Positions 1-6,035 of a stretch of 6,035 nucleotides of DNA are shown in pieces (the first letter of the stretch is position 1; each line of letters starts with the position of its first letter). The stretch is from Salinicoccus sp. UBA3372 (lineage in GTDB: Bacteria; Bacillota; Bacilli; Staphylococcales; Salinicoccaceae): assembly GCA_002360325.1 (NCBI GenBank), contig DEQG01000141.1, forward strand, positions 2,255-8,289, written 5' to 3'. The position numbers were made by a program, and so were the translations under genes. The notes under the pieces are model-generated. The model did no database searches. It was not told where the DNA came from and saw only the letters and a program-made list of their open reading frames with translations.

Positions 1-50
1 ACTTCTACAATGCCCTTACCTTGATAAACAACTCCACGGTTTCCAGCCAT
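1..50 (-). CDS. N-terminus of zinc-dependent alcohol dehydrogenase, glutathione-independent formaldehyde dehydrogenase type (partial)
   Basis: Seen: an ATG on the minus strand at 48-50 preceded by a textbook AGGAGG site opens a frame that reads MAGNRGVVYQGKGIVEV before the window ends. Known: this N-terminus closely resembles that of glutathione-independent formaldehyde dehydrogenase (Pseudomonas putida FdhA begins MSGNRGVVYLGSGKVEV, from memory). That enzyme is a medium-chain, zinc- and NAD-dependent cytosolic dehydrogenase that oxidises formaldehyde to formate, or dismutates aldehydes. Inferred: the rest of the roughly 390-residue protein lies to the left. None of the zinc ligands or the Rossmann fold is visible, so substrate specificity cannot be judged. 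A different medium-chain dehydrogenase with a similar start is possible. The gene has its own strong promoter, so it need not depend on the methyltransferase gene upstream of it. Confidence 0.65.
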   Translation of the reverse strand, partial: MAGNRGVVYQGKGIVE

Positions 51-55
51 GTTAG

Positions 56-62
56 ACCTCCT
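56..62 (-). promoter_or_regulatory. Ribosome binding site of the dehydrogenase gene
   Basis: On the minus strand AGGAGGT lies five bases before the ATG at 48-50. This near-perfect anti-16S complement fixes the start codon and supports the short partial gene as real. Confidence 0.8.
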
Positions 63-140
63 AATGGTTCATCGTTCGTTTTTGGCGTATGAGTATTGTC
101 CCAAACATCGTTGTATGCGCTTACAGTACACGTCAAATAT

Positions 141-169
141 ATTCTAATTGAATCTAAATTTTCTGTCAA
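141..169 (-). promoter_or_regulatory. Sigma-A-type promoter of the dehydrogenase gene
   Basis: On the minus strand a consensus -35 box TTGACA (164-169) is followed after exactly 17 bases by TAGAAT (141-146), five of six matches to the -10 consensus. Transcription would start near 134, giving a leader of about 85 bases before the ATG at 50. The -35 box begins only 12 bases beyond the methyltransferase stop codon, and no terminator separates the two genes, so readthrough from upstream may add to this promoter. The -35 box is overlapped by a CodY-box-like sequence at 157-171 (see findings). The leader contains the direct repeat CATCGTT at 70-76 and 106-112, of unknown meaning. Confidence 0.75.
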
Positions 170-181
170 CTTATTCCACTT

Positions 182-787
182 TCACTTTACCGGCTTCCCC
201 TGTACCAAATAAACCGCTCCGAGCACGTATCTTTCAACCTTCACTATTTCTAAATTGGAACTTGCTGCGAGTGCCTCAATATCTCTGTTCTGATGACAGC
301 CTATTGCACACATAGTCAGCGGATCGATCGCCTTTTGAGCTGCCTGGAGCACTTTATTTTTAGCCAGACCGTGCTCAAACAATAATATTTTCCCACCCTC
401 TTTGCACCACAGATTGAATTTGTTTAACAACTCCACAGGATGATTGTACGAGCAGAAACTTAATGAAGAAACAATCGTATCAAATGAATTTTCCTCGAAT
501 GCCACAGACTCTGCGTCGTCCCGGATGAAGTCGATCGGAAATGGATGTTTCGCCGCCTCTTTTTCTGCTTCTGCAATCATCGGTTCACTGAAATCCACTG
601 CGGTGAGTTTTTCCACTTGATTATAATGAGGGAAATTCAAGCCGGTCCCCACTCCGACTTCCAGTACATCTCCTTCCGCCTTATGGAATAATTTTCTGCG
701 GTATTTTGAAAATTTATCGTTATCCCGCATTTTTACGTATACATCCACCTGTCTGTCGAATTTTTTAATATGGTCTTCCGTCTTCAT
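182..787 (-). CDS. Class I SAM-dependent methyltransferase, METTL7/UbiE-like
   Basis: A 201-residue soluble methyltransferase. Seen: motif I VLEVGVGTG at residues 41-49 (glycine-rich SAM loop), the acidic residue closing strand 2 in LTAVDFSEPM (D65), DDAE at 90-93 (adenine side), the strand-4 segment SFDTIVSSLSFCSY at 101-114, and post-motif EGGKILLFEHG at 130-140. The C-terminal part has DPL and GCHQNRD (155-169). Known: the EHG...DP...GC-x-x-NRD layout resembles the METTL7 (TMT1) thiol methyltransferases and small bacterial UbiE/PmtA-like relatives. Inferred: the substrate is unknown, and a thiol or other small hydrophobic acceptor is only a guess from this resemblance. Start: the frame is open further, to a TTG at 838, but that start lies in the loop of the gat terminator. 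The ATG at 785-787 has a Shine-Dalgarno site and begins at the usual family N-terminus. The gene follows gatB across that terminator, with no clear promoter of its own. Confidence 0.85.
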   Translation of the reverse strand: MKTEDHIKKFDRQVDVYVKMRDNDKFSKYRRKLFHKAEGDVLEVGVGTGLNFPHYNQVEKLTAVDFSEPMIAEAEKEAAKHPFPIDFIRDDAESVAFEENSFDTIVSSLSFCSYNHPVELLNKFNLWCKEGGKILLFEHGLAKNKVLQAAQKAIDPLTMCAIGCHQNRDIEALAASSNLEIVKVERYVLGAVYLVQGKPVK

Positions 788-792
788 TACAG

Positions 793-802
793 CACCTTCT
801 CC
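793..802 (-). promoter_or_regulatory. Ribosome binding site that decides the methyltransferase start
   Basis: On the minus strand GGAGAAGGTG ends five bases before the ATG at 785-787. The in-frame TTG at 838 and the ATG just after it have no comparable site and sit within the upstream terminator, so the shorter 201-residue product is chosen. Confidence 0.65.
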
Positions 803-817
803 GAAAATATATTTCAT

Positions 818-853
818 AAAAAAAGACAGACTCATCAATCGAGTCTGTCTTTT
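818..853 (-). terminator. Intrinsic terminator of the gatCAB operon
   Basis: The arms 821-833 (AAAAGACAGACTC) and 841-853 (GAGTCTGTCTTTT) are perfect 13-base complements around a 7-base loop. Read on the minus strand, the hairpin ends in a run of seven T (818-824) and starts six bases after the gatB stop codon. Read on the plus strand the T run is only four bases and no converging gene needs it, so it most likely acts on gat transcripts. The methyltransferase start codon lies only 30 bases beyond the T run, so expression of that gene probably depends on incomplete termination or on an unrecognised promoter. Confidence 0.9.
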
Positions 854-859
854 AGCATA

Positions 860-2290
860 TTATCTTTTGCCAATCTCTTCTATTAAGATCTTGTTGACCA
901 TTTTAGGATTGGCCTGCCCTTTGGATTTCTTCATGATCTGTCCGACTAAAAATCCGATTGCGCGGTCTTTACCGTTTTTATAGTCATCAATCGACTGCGG
1001 GTTGTCATCCAGCACTTCAGTCACCATTTCTGTCAGTACTGCAGGGTCTGAGATCTGTTCCATGCCCAGGTCTTTGACGACTTTCCCGGCATCTCCGCCA
1101 TTTTTAATCAGTTCAGTGAATACTTTTTTCGCCTGCTTGCTTGAGATGGTGCCGTCTTCGATCAGAGCAATCATGTCTGTCAGATTTTTCGGCGTCAGCT
1201 CTACATCAGCAAGTTCAACCTGGTTTTTATTTAAATATTCATTGACGTTACCCATCACCCAGTTGGATGCAAGCTTCGCATCCGCACCATGGCTTTCAAT
1301 CATTTCATTAAAGAAGTCTGAAGTTTCTTTTCGTAAAGTTAAAATTTCTGCATCGTATTCAGGCAGTTTATAATCTTCGATATACTTCTTCTTCAATGCA
1401 TCCGGCAATAAAGGAATCGTCTTTCTGATGCGTTCTTTCCACTCATCATCAATATGAATATCGACAAGATCCGGTTCAGGGAAGTAGCGGTAATCATCCG
1501 AACCTTCTTTGACACGCATCAAAATCGTTTCGCCTGTCTTTTCATCGTAACGGCGCGTTTCCTGCTCGATTTCTCCGCCTTTAAGAAGAATTTTTTCCTG
1601 ACGGACCTGCTCATGCTCCAGACCGCGTCTTACGAAGTTGAATGAGTTCAGGTTCTTAAGCTCTGCTTTCGTACCGAACTCTTCCTGTCCGTATGGACGG
1701 AGTGAAATGTTGGCATCACATCTGAGTGAACCTTCTTCCATCTTCACGTCGGATACACCCGTGTACTGGATGATCGCTTTCAGTTTTTCCAAATATTTAT
1801 ATGCCTCTTCAGGCGTACGGATATCCGGCTCTGACACGATTTCCACAAGCGGTGTGCCCTGTCTGTTCAGGTCCACCAGTGAATAATCGTCCTTATGTGT
1901 GGATTTTCCTGCATCTTCCTCCAGATGGAGTCTCGTAATGCCGATTCTTCTCGTTTCACCGTCCACCTCGATATCGATGTAGCCATTCTGTCCGATCGGA
2001 TCGTCCATCTGTGAAATCTGGTACGCTGTCGGGTTGTCCGGGTAGAAATAGTTTTTACGGTCGAAGTTTGTAACATCTGCGATATTCATATTGAGGGCCA
2101 TCGCAGCTTTCATTGCATAATTGATCGCTTCTTCGTTTGGTACAGGCAATGTTCCAGGGTAACCCAGGTCAACTACACTAAGGCTTGAGTTCGGTGCTTG
2201 GCCGTAATGAGCCGGTGCATCTGAAAACATTTTACTTGCCGTCTTTAATTCAACGTGAACTTCAAGTCCGATAACTGTTTCAAAATGCAT
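860..2290 (-). CDS. gatB: Aspartyl/glutamyl-tRNA amidotransferase subunit B
   Basis: 476 residues, the normal full length. GatB is the tRNA-binding subunit of the cytosolic GatCAB complex. It phosphorylates the side-chain carboxylate of Glu-tRNA(Gln) or Asp-tRNA(Asn) with ATP and receives ammonia channelled from GatA. Seen: N-terminal IGLEVHVEL (E10 and H12, probable metal-site residues in the known structure), [14 protein letters not shown] at 81-94, [10 protein letters not shown] at 121-130 with E124/E125, [18 protein letters not shown] at 139-156, and the GatB signature [14 protein letters not shown] at 183-196. From about residue 330 comes the helical YqeY-like tail, ending in [19 protein letters not shown], which contacts the tRNA elbow. 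The ATG at 2288-2290 shares one base with the gatA stop (TAATG), and AAAGGAG at 2299-2305 lies inside the end of gatA, so the two are translationally coupled. Last gene of the operon; the terminator follows directly. All family motifs are intact. Confidence 0.98.
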   Translation of the reverse strand: MHFETVIGLEVHVELKTASKMFSDAPAHYGQAPNSSLSVVDLGYPGTLPVPNEEAINYAMKAAMALNMNIADVTNFDRKNYFYPDNPTAYQISQMDDPIGQNGYIDIEVDGETRRIGITRLHLEEDAGKSTHKDDYSLVDLNRQGTPLVEIVSEPDIRTPEEAYKYLEKLKAIIQYTGVSDVKMEEGSLRCDANISLRPYGQEEFGTKAELKNLNSFNFVRRGLEHEQVRQEKILLKGGEIEQETRRYDEKTGETILMRVKEGSDDYRYFPEPDLVDIHIDDEWKERIRKTIPLLPDALKKKYIEDYKLPEYDAEILTLRKETSDFFNEMIESHGADAKLASNWVMGNVNEYLNKNQVELADVELTPKNLTDMIALIEDGTISSKQAKKVFTELIKNGGDAGKVVKDLGMEQISDPAVLTEMVTEVLDDNPQSIDDYKNGKDRAIGFLVGQIMKKSKGQANPKMVNKILIEEIGKR

Positions 2291-3765
2291 TATCTCAGCT
2301 CCTTTTGTACTTGTTTTAATTCTTCATGAAGGTTATATTTCTCTTCGAATTTATATGCTGCATTGTAAACTTTCGATTCCTCGAAGTGGTTGCCGATGAT
2401 CTGTAAGCCGATCGGTCTCTTCTTTTCGTTCAGTCCGCAAGGGATTGAGATTGACGGCATGCCTGTCAGGTTTGCCGGAATCGTTAAAATATCATCTTTA
2501 TACATTCTTAGCTTATCATCGATTTTTTCACCGATATCATATGCGGCACTTGTCGTTGTCGGTCCAATGATCAGATCATAGTCTTCGAACGTCTTCAGCA
2601 TATCCGCTTCAAGCCTGCTGCGTAATTTTTGTGCGCGGATGTAGTACTGGTCATAGTGACCGGCACTCAGTACAAAAGTTCCGAGCAGGATACGGCGTTT
2701 GACTTCCTCGCCGAAGCCTTCAGCGCGTGTTTTTCTGTAAAGTTCTTCAAGTGTTTCCGTACCTTCTGCCCTGTAGCCGTAACGGATACCGTCAAAACGT
2801 GCCAGATTCGAGCTCGCTTCACTTGATGCGATCAAATAGTATGCAGAAACGACATATTTAATATGAGGGAATGATACGCGGTCTACAGTCGCACCCATAT
2901 CCTCAAAAGTTTTAATTGCCTTCTCAACAGCATCAGTCACTTCCTGATCGATGCCTTCACCGAGGAACTCCTCCGGAACAGCAATCTTCTTTCCTGTAAG
3001 ATCCGCATCGATGCCTTCCAGGAAATCCTCGTCAACATTCGGCATGCTCGTCGCATCTTTACGATGCGTACCTGAAATGATATTTAAAATCTTCGCATTA
3101 TCACGGACATTTCTTGTGATCGGCCCAATCTGATCCAGACTGGAAGCAAATGCCACCAGACCGTAGCGTGATACACGGCCGTATGTCGGTTTCATACCGA
3201 CGACACCGCAGAATGAAGACGGCTGTCTGACAGATCCGCCTGTATCGGAGCCTAGTGAGTACGGTACAAGACCTGCAGCCACCGCAGCAGCCGAGCCGCC
3301 GGATGAACCGCCCGGTACGGCATTTGTATCCCACGGGTTTCGTATTTTTTTGAAGTAGGATGTCTCACTGGAACCACCCATGGCAAACTCATCCATGTTG
3401 TTCTTACCCATCAGTACTGATGATTCTCCGTTCAGTTTCTCCATTACAGTCGCATCGTATATCGGATGGAAATCTTCCAGCATGCGGCTTGCGCATGTTG
3501 TCAGTACATCTTTAGTGATGATGTTGTCCTTGATACCCATCGGCACACCGAATAGTGCGCCTTCCATCTTATCCTGTGCCTGAAGTTCATCCAGCTCTTT
3601 AGCCTGTTTCAGCGCATTCTCTTTATTTACAAACAGGAAAGAGCCTAAAGTGTCGTCAACCTTTTCAATATCTTCGAATAAAGCACCGACCACTTCCGAA
3701 GGCTTCAGTTCTTTTTGTGCGATTTTTTCATATAGTTCTTCTACTGTCAGTTCATAAATATTCAC
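2290..3765 (-). CDS. gatA: Aspartyl/glutamyl-tRNA amidotransferase subunit A (glutaminase)
   Basis: 491 residues, close to the 485 of S. aureus GatA. This amidase-signature enzyme hydrolyses glutamine and passes ammonia to GatB. Seen: the Ser-cisSer-Lys catalytic triad is intact as K79 (GVPMGIKDN), S154 in the amidase-signature loop [15 protein letters not shown] (151-165), and S178 in [13 protein letters not shown]309, R358 and D425 fall at the numbers I recall for glutamine contacts in S. aureus GatA, so the active site looks fully conserved. The start codon is GTG (3763-3765), not ATG. It is supported by TAAGGAGG at 3772-3779 and by the family N-terminus [11 protein letters not shown]. The gene begins 11 bases after gatC, and the gatC stop codon forms the first bases of its Shine-Dalgarno sequence. 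The stop overlaps the gatB start by one base. This packing fits the stoichiometric 1:1:1 complex. Confidence 0.98.
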   Translation of the reverse strand: MNIYELTVEELYEKIAQKELKPSEVVGALFEDIEKVDDTLGSFLFVNKENALKQAKELDELQAQDKMEGALFGVPMGIKDNIITKDVLTTCASRMLEDFHPIYDATVMEKLNGESSVLMGKNNMDEFAMGGSSETSYFKKIRNPWDTNAVPGGSSGGSAAAVAAGLVPYSLGSDTGGSVRQPSSFCGVVGMKPTYGRVSRYGLVAFASSLDQIGPITRNVRDNAKILNIISGTHRKDATSMPNVDEDFLEGIDADLTGKKIAVPEEFLGEGIDQEVTDAVEKAIKTFEDMGATVDRVSFPHIKYVVSAYYLIASSEASSNLARFDGIRYGYRAEGTETLEELYRKTRAEGFGEEVKRRILLGTFVLSAGHYDQYYIRAQKLRSRLEADMLKTFEDYDLIIGPTTTSAAYDIGEKIDDKLRMYKDDILTIPANLTGMPSISIPCGLNEKKRPIGLQIIGNHFEESKVYNAAYKFEEKYNLHEELKQVQKELR

Positions 3766-3776
3766 GGTCTGCCTCC

Positions 3777-4067
3777 TTACAGCATTCTAGGGACTTTAAA
3801 CTGTCCGTCTTCTGTGGATTTCGAATTGCCTAAAGCCTCATCCTGAGAAAGGGGCTCATTCGCTTCATCTTCACGCATCACGTTTCTGAGATCAAGTGCG
3901 TGGAACATCGGTTCTGTTTCAGATAATTGTAATTCATCAAGCTGTTTTGCATAATCAACGATTTTATCCAGTTCATTAGTGAATTTCTGTGCTTTTTCTT
4001 CACTCTGAATATCGATTCTTGCAAGGTTTGCAACGTGTTTTACGACATCTGTAGTAATTTCAGACAT
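3777..4067 (-). CDS. gatC: Aspartyl/glutamyl-tRNA amidotransferase subunit C
   Basis: 96 residues, about the usual length. GatC is a small non-catalytic subunit that wraps around the GatA-GatB interface and stabilises the complex. Seen: the conserved N-terminal helix [10 protein letters not shown] (11-20), an acidic and Lys-rich helical middle, then [18 protein letters not shown] (51-68), and the C-terminal [10 protein letters not shown] (87-96), all hallmarks of GatC. Start: the frame is open to 4109, but the extra 14 residues are unlike the family and cover the Shine-Dalgarno GGAGG at 4074-4078. The ATG at 4065-4067, six bases after that site, gives the family N-terminus. First gene of the operon, followed by gatA after 11 bases. 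Its stop TAA (3777-3779) is embedded in the gatA ribosome site, so initiation of gatA is probably coupled to gatC termination. Confidence 0.97.
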   Translation of the reverse strand: MSEITTDVVKHVANLARIDIQSEEKAQKFTNELDKIVDYAKQLDELQLSETEPMFHALDLRNVMREDEANEPLSQDEALGNSKSTEDGQFKVPRML

Positions 4068-4099
4068 ATTAACCCTCCAGTTTTTATAACAACATTTAA

Positions 4100-4108
4100 A
4101 TTTTATCA
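4100..4108 (-). promoter_or_regulatory. Candidate extended -10 promoter of the gatCAB operon
   Basis: On the minus strand TGATAAAAT is an extended -10 element: TG, one base, then TAAAAT with five of six matches. Transcription would begin near 4093, leaving about 25 bases before the gatC ATG with the ribosome site well placed. No good -35 box lies 16-18 bases upstream (TAGATT or TTAGAT), which extended -10 promoters tolerate. A weaker alternative, TTCAAA (4151-4156) with TATAGA (4130-4135), has a 15-base spacer. No T-box leader or other riboswitch is recognisable between this site and gatC. Confidence 0.45.
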
Positions 4109-4131
4109 AATATCATGGTAAAAATCTAATC

Positions 4132-4143
4132 TATATCGATATA
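4132..4143. repeat. 12-base perfect palindrome between gatC and putP
   Basis: TATATCGATATA reads the same on both strands. It sits upstream of the candidate gatC -10 and far upstream of putP, in the divergent intergenic region. It could be an operator, but in A+T-rich DNA it may be chance. No known regulator site was recognised. Confidence 0.3.
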
Positions 4144-4270
4144 TTCCGTATTTGAACATAATATTTTCATTATTCATTTTATTCGGAAAAATCGCTTGTA
4201 TGTTATAGCCAAATATTGTAAACTTATTAGTGTATCTTTACACGCCCTTAAACCCTTATCTCATCAAGGG

Positions 4271-4299
4271 ATGACACAATTTGATTTACCCTGTAAAGC
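4271..4299 (+). promoter_or_regulatory. Weak candidate promoter of putP
   Basis: ATGACA (4271-4276, five of six matches to the -35 consensus) is followed after 17 bases by TAAAGC (4294-4299), a poor -10 box with three of six matches. Transcription would start near 4306 with a leader of about 54 bases. An interrupted palindrome, TTTAC-CCT-GTAAA (4285-4297), overlaps the -10. Just upstream, CCCTT (4253-4257) and AAGGG (4266-4270) could form a small hairpin. An alternative is the extended -10-like TGTTATAGC at 4201-4209, with TTCGGA at 4182-4187. Neither is strong, which would fit an activator-dependent or condition-dependent gene, but this is inference. Confidence 0.25.
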
Positions 4300-4346
4300 A
4301 AAATCGTTTGTTGCATTACCTAATTGGTTTATGTATTGTACTTAAC

Positions 4347-4352
4347 AGGAGG
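4347..4352 (+). promoter_or_regulatory. Ribosome binding site that decides the putP start
   Basis: AGGAGG lies seven bases before the ATG at 4360. The frame is open upstream to a TTG at 4324, but that extension would translate through this site and has no site of its own. A second in-frame ATG at 4375 is too far from it. Confidence 0.85.
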
Positions 4353-4359
4353 CGAGGAA

Positions 4360-5922
4360 ATGATTCTAAATTCAATGAATGGTTTTAGTTTTACTGCAGG
4401 ATGGGTAGAAATTATCATGATCCTGCTCTATTTTGCATTATTAATTGGAATAGGTATTTATGCCTATAAGAAATCTACATCCAGTCTGGATGAATATACA
4501 CTGGGTGGCAGAGACATCGGGCCGTGGGTGACTGCGTTGTCCGCAGGTGCTTCGGATATGTCCGGTTGGATGTTGATGGGGCTGCCGGGAGATATGTATA
4601 GTGTTGGTTTATCCAGTGCATGGATCGGAATCGGTCTGACACTAGGTGCTTACGTAAACTACATAGTTCTTGCACCAAGACTACGCGTATACTCCGAAGT
4701 CTCAGAAAACTCAATTACAATACCGGACTTTTTGGAAAACCGCTTTAAAGATAACAATCATATACTGAAAATTGTTTCTGGTATTGTTATCGTTATTTTC
4801 TTCGCAGTCTATACTGCAAGTGGTATGGTATCCGGCGGTAAATTGGCAGAGAACGCATTTAACATGCCTTACCACTGGGGATTATTCATCACAGCAGGAA
4901 TTGTAATATTCTACACATTTGTCGGTGGTTACCTGGCAGTCAGCCTGACTGACCTTTTCCAGGGCACAATCATGATCATCGCAATTGTATTGATACCGAT
5001 CGTTACATGGTTCTATCTGACAGGCAACGGTGTTGAGCCGTTCATCAGAATAGATGAGATCGGGGCGTTAAATGACATCGATTACTTATCACTCATCAGC
5101 GGGGTCTCCTTTGTGACCATCATAAGTAACCTGGCATGGTTCTTCGGTTACTTCGGCCAGCCGCACATCATTGTGCGTTTCATGTCCATCAAGACATATA
5201 AACTGCTGCCTAAAGCACGCCGTATCGGTATCAGTTGGATGCTACTCGGTTTAATCGGTGTATCTTTGACAGGTTTACTCGGTATCGCATTTATCGATGA
5301 GACACAGCATGCCGTAGAAGACCCTGAAACAATCCTGATTCTGATGAGCCAGGTGCTCTTCCACCCGATCATCGGCGGTTTCTTCTTAGCAGCGATTCTT
5401 TCTGCTATCATGAGTACCATTTCATCCCAGCTGCTTGTAACTTCAAGTTCACTGGTACAGGATTTCTATAAACTCGTTAGAAAGAAAATGATTTCCAAAG
5501 AGACGAAATCCACAGAAGAACTGGACAAACTGTACGTAATGGCAAGCCGTATTTCAGTTATTCTCGTTTCACTCGTTGCAATCACCATTGCATGGGACGA
5601 TGAATCTGTAATTCTGAACATCGTTGCCAACGCATGGGCAGGCTTCGGTGCCGCATTCGGTCCTGTATTGGTTCTTGCGCTCCACTGGAGAGGCATGAAC
5701 AGAAACGGTGCAGTCGCAGCAATCATTACAGGTGCTGCAACAGTCATCATCTGGATCTCAGCAGATGCATTCGGTACAGGATTATACGAAATGATCCCTG
5801 GTGTCATCCTTTCAACTATCGCTGGTATCGTAGTGAGTAAAATCTCTACTCCATCAGCAGAAGTTACAGAAGCAATGACAACAGAATTCGATGAAACAGA
5901 ACGCATTCTTAAAACTAAATAA
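4360..5922 (+). CDS. putP: Sodium/proline symporter, solute:sodium symporter family
   Basis: 520 residues, typical for PutP. An integral membrane protein of the SSS family (LeuT fold, usually 13 membrane helices) that imports L-proline with Na+, for nutrition and osmoprotection. Seen: a first hydrophobic helix at about 16-35, then SEYTLGG-like [13 protein letters not shown], and the Na+/proline motif [17 protein letters not shown] (61-77), where D66 and S68 match E. coli D55 and S57. [14 protein letters not shown] (189-202), [12 protein letters not shown] (265-276) and the second sodium-site segment [17 protein letters not shown] (348-364, with S352/T353 matching E. coli S340/T341) follow. 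Further hydrophobic segments run to about 493. The C-terminal tail is short and charged. Divergent from gatC as in staphylococci, and monocistronic since a strong terminator follows 20 bases after the stop. All sodium-site residues look intact. The closest alternative would be another SSS substrate, but the resemblance to PutP is strong throughout. Confidence 0.96.
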   Translation: MILNSMNGFSFTAGWVEIIMILLYFALLIGIGIYAYKKSTSSLDEYTLGGRDIGPWVTALSAGASDMSGWMLMGLPGDMYSVGLSSAWIGIGLTLGAYVNYIVLAPRLRVYSEVSENSITIPDFLENRFKDNNHILKIVSGIVIVIFFAVYTASGMVSGGKLAENAFNMPYHWGLFITAGIVIFYTFVGGYLAVSLTDLFQGTIMIIAIVLIPIVTWFYLTGNGVEPFIRIDEIGALNDIDYLSLISGVSFVTIISNLAWFFGYFGQPHIIVRFMSIKTYKLLPKARRIGISWMLLGLIGVSLTGLLGIAFIDETQHAVEDPETILILMSQVLFHPIIGGFFLAAILSAIMSTISSQLLVTSSSLVQDFYKLVRKKMISKETKSTEELDKLYVMASRISVILVSLVAITIAWDDESVILNIVANAWAGFGAAFGPVLVLALHWRGMNRNGAVAAIITGAATVIIWISADAFGTGLYEMIPGVILSTIAGIVVSKISTPSAEVTEAMTTEFDETERILKTK

Positions 5923-5942
5923 AATCTTAAGGATTTTGTGAG

Positions 5943-5973
5943 AATACCCGCTCGGTTGAGCGGGTATTTTTTT
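5943..5973 (+). terminator. Intrinsic terminator of putP
   Basis: AATACCCGCTC (5943-5953) and GAGCGGGTATT (5958-5968) form an 11-base perfect stem with a GGTT loop, followed by a T run (5967-5973). The G+C-rich core and seven T make it a strong rho-independent terminator. A smaller A+T-rich hairpin, AAAATC/GATTTT (5921-5926 and 5932-5937), sits between the stop codon and this stem and has no T run of its own. Confidence 0.95.
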
Positions 5974-6035
5974 GCGGCTGCGCTGGTGATCGGCAAGGAT
6001 TATCATCGTGGCTCCCGACGTCGTTTCTGTGCCAT
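5974..6035. other. G+C-rich stretch after putP, no gene recognised
   Basis: By count 37 of 62 bases are G or C (about 60%), clearly above the neighbouring genes. It starts directly after the putP terminator T run. It contains the 8-base palindrome CGACGTCG at 6016-6023. On the minus strand an ATG at 6033-6035 opens only a ten-codon peptide, MAQKRRREPR, then a stop, with any ribosome site outside the window. It could be the edge of an intergenic repeat or of a neighbouring gene. The window ends too soon to tell. Confidence 0.3.

Noticed and set aside
788..838. 17-residue N-terminal extension of the methyltransferase from a TTG
   Set aside because: It would be encoded by the loop and arm of the gat terminator. 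The ATG at 787 has a proper ribosome site.
1002..1373. 123-codon plus-strand frame antisense to gatB
   Set aside because: It is Ser/Phe-rich, as expected for the reverse of an acidic, Lys-rich protein, and lies wholly within gatB, whose motifs are unmistakable.
4068..4109. 14-residue N-terminal extension of GatC
   Set aside because: It covers the Shine-Dalgarno sequence and part of the leader and is unlike known GatC N-termini.
4099..4113. Possible CodY box AATTTTATCAAATAT near the gatC promoter
   Set aside because: It has four mismatches, including the central C and G, in very A+T-rich DNA. Not distinguishable from chance.
4068..4359. T-box, riboswitch, small RNA or tRNA in the gatC/putP intergenic region
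   Set aside because: No T-box core, tRNA cloverleaf or strong hairpin with a T run is visible. The CCCTT/AAGGG stem (4253-4270) is only five pairs and lacks a T run.
5466..5996. 176-codon open frame on the minus strand, antisense to the putP C-terminus
   Set aside because: It starts at a TTG, reads through both strands of the putP terminator, lacks a ribosome site and resembles no family. It is a shadow of the putP codon pattern.
1..6035. CRISPR array, insertion sequence, or undescribed defence or mobile system
   Set aside because: There are no regularly spaced repeats, transposase motifs, terminal inverted repeats or target-site duplications. Apart from the edges, all coding space is taken up by recognisable housekeeping, transport or enzyme genes.

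Overview
The window carries the conserved gatC-gatA-gatB operon (glutamyl/aspartyl-tRNA amidotransferase) on the minus strand. A divergent putP gene (sodium/proline symporter) lies on the plus strand, and two further minus-strand genes lie beyond gatB. The putP<->gatCAB arrangement, the close match of the proteins to staphylococcal versions as I remember them, strong AGGAGG ribosome sites and moderate G+C point to Staphylococcaceae (Bacillota). The base composition looks richer than Staphylococcus itself, so a relative such as Jeotgalicoccus or Salinicoccus is plausible. The genus is inferred by eye, not computed.

Layout from left to right. 1-50: first 17 codons of a zinc alcohol dehydrogenase of the glutathione-independent formaldehyde dehydrogenase type (minus strand, runs off the left edge). 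51-181: its leader and a near-consensus sigma-A promoter. 182-787: a small class I SAM-dependent methyltransferase (minus). 818-853: an intrinsic terminator closing the gat operon. 860-4067: gatB, gatA and gatC (minus, transcribed C-A-B, very tightly packed). 4068-4359: a 292-base divergent intergenic region with a likely gatC promoter, a 12-base palindrome and a weak putP promoter candidate. 4360-5922: putP (plus). 5943-5973: its strong intrinsic terminator. 5974-6035: a short G+C-rich stretch with no identifiable gene.

Function. GatCAB converts misacylated Glu-tRNA(Gln), and Asp-tRNA(Asn) where present, to the cognate amide using glutamine. This is the only route to Gln-tRNA(Gln) in bacteria that lack GlnRS, as staphylococci do. 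PutP imports proline with sodium, for use as a nutrient and as an osmoprotectant. The methyltransferase and dehydrogenase are accessory genes. In S. aureus the place after gatB is held, to my knowledge, by the lipid kinase gene dgkB, so this side is a synteny break. I found no CRISPR array, RNA gene, insertion sequence or convincing undescribed system. The items most worth checking are the regulatory sites and the unexplained right edge.
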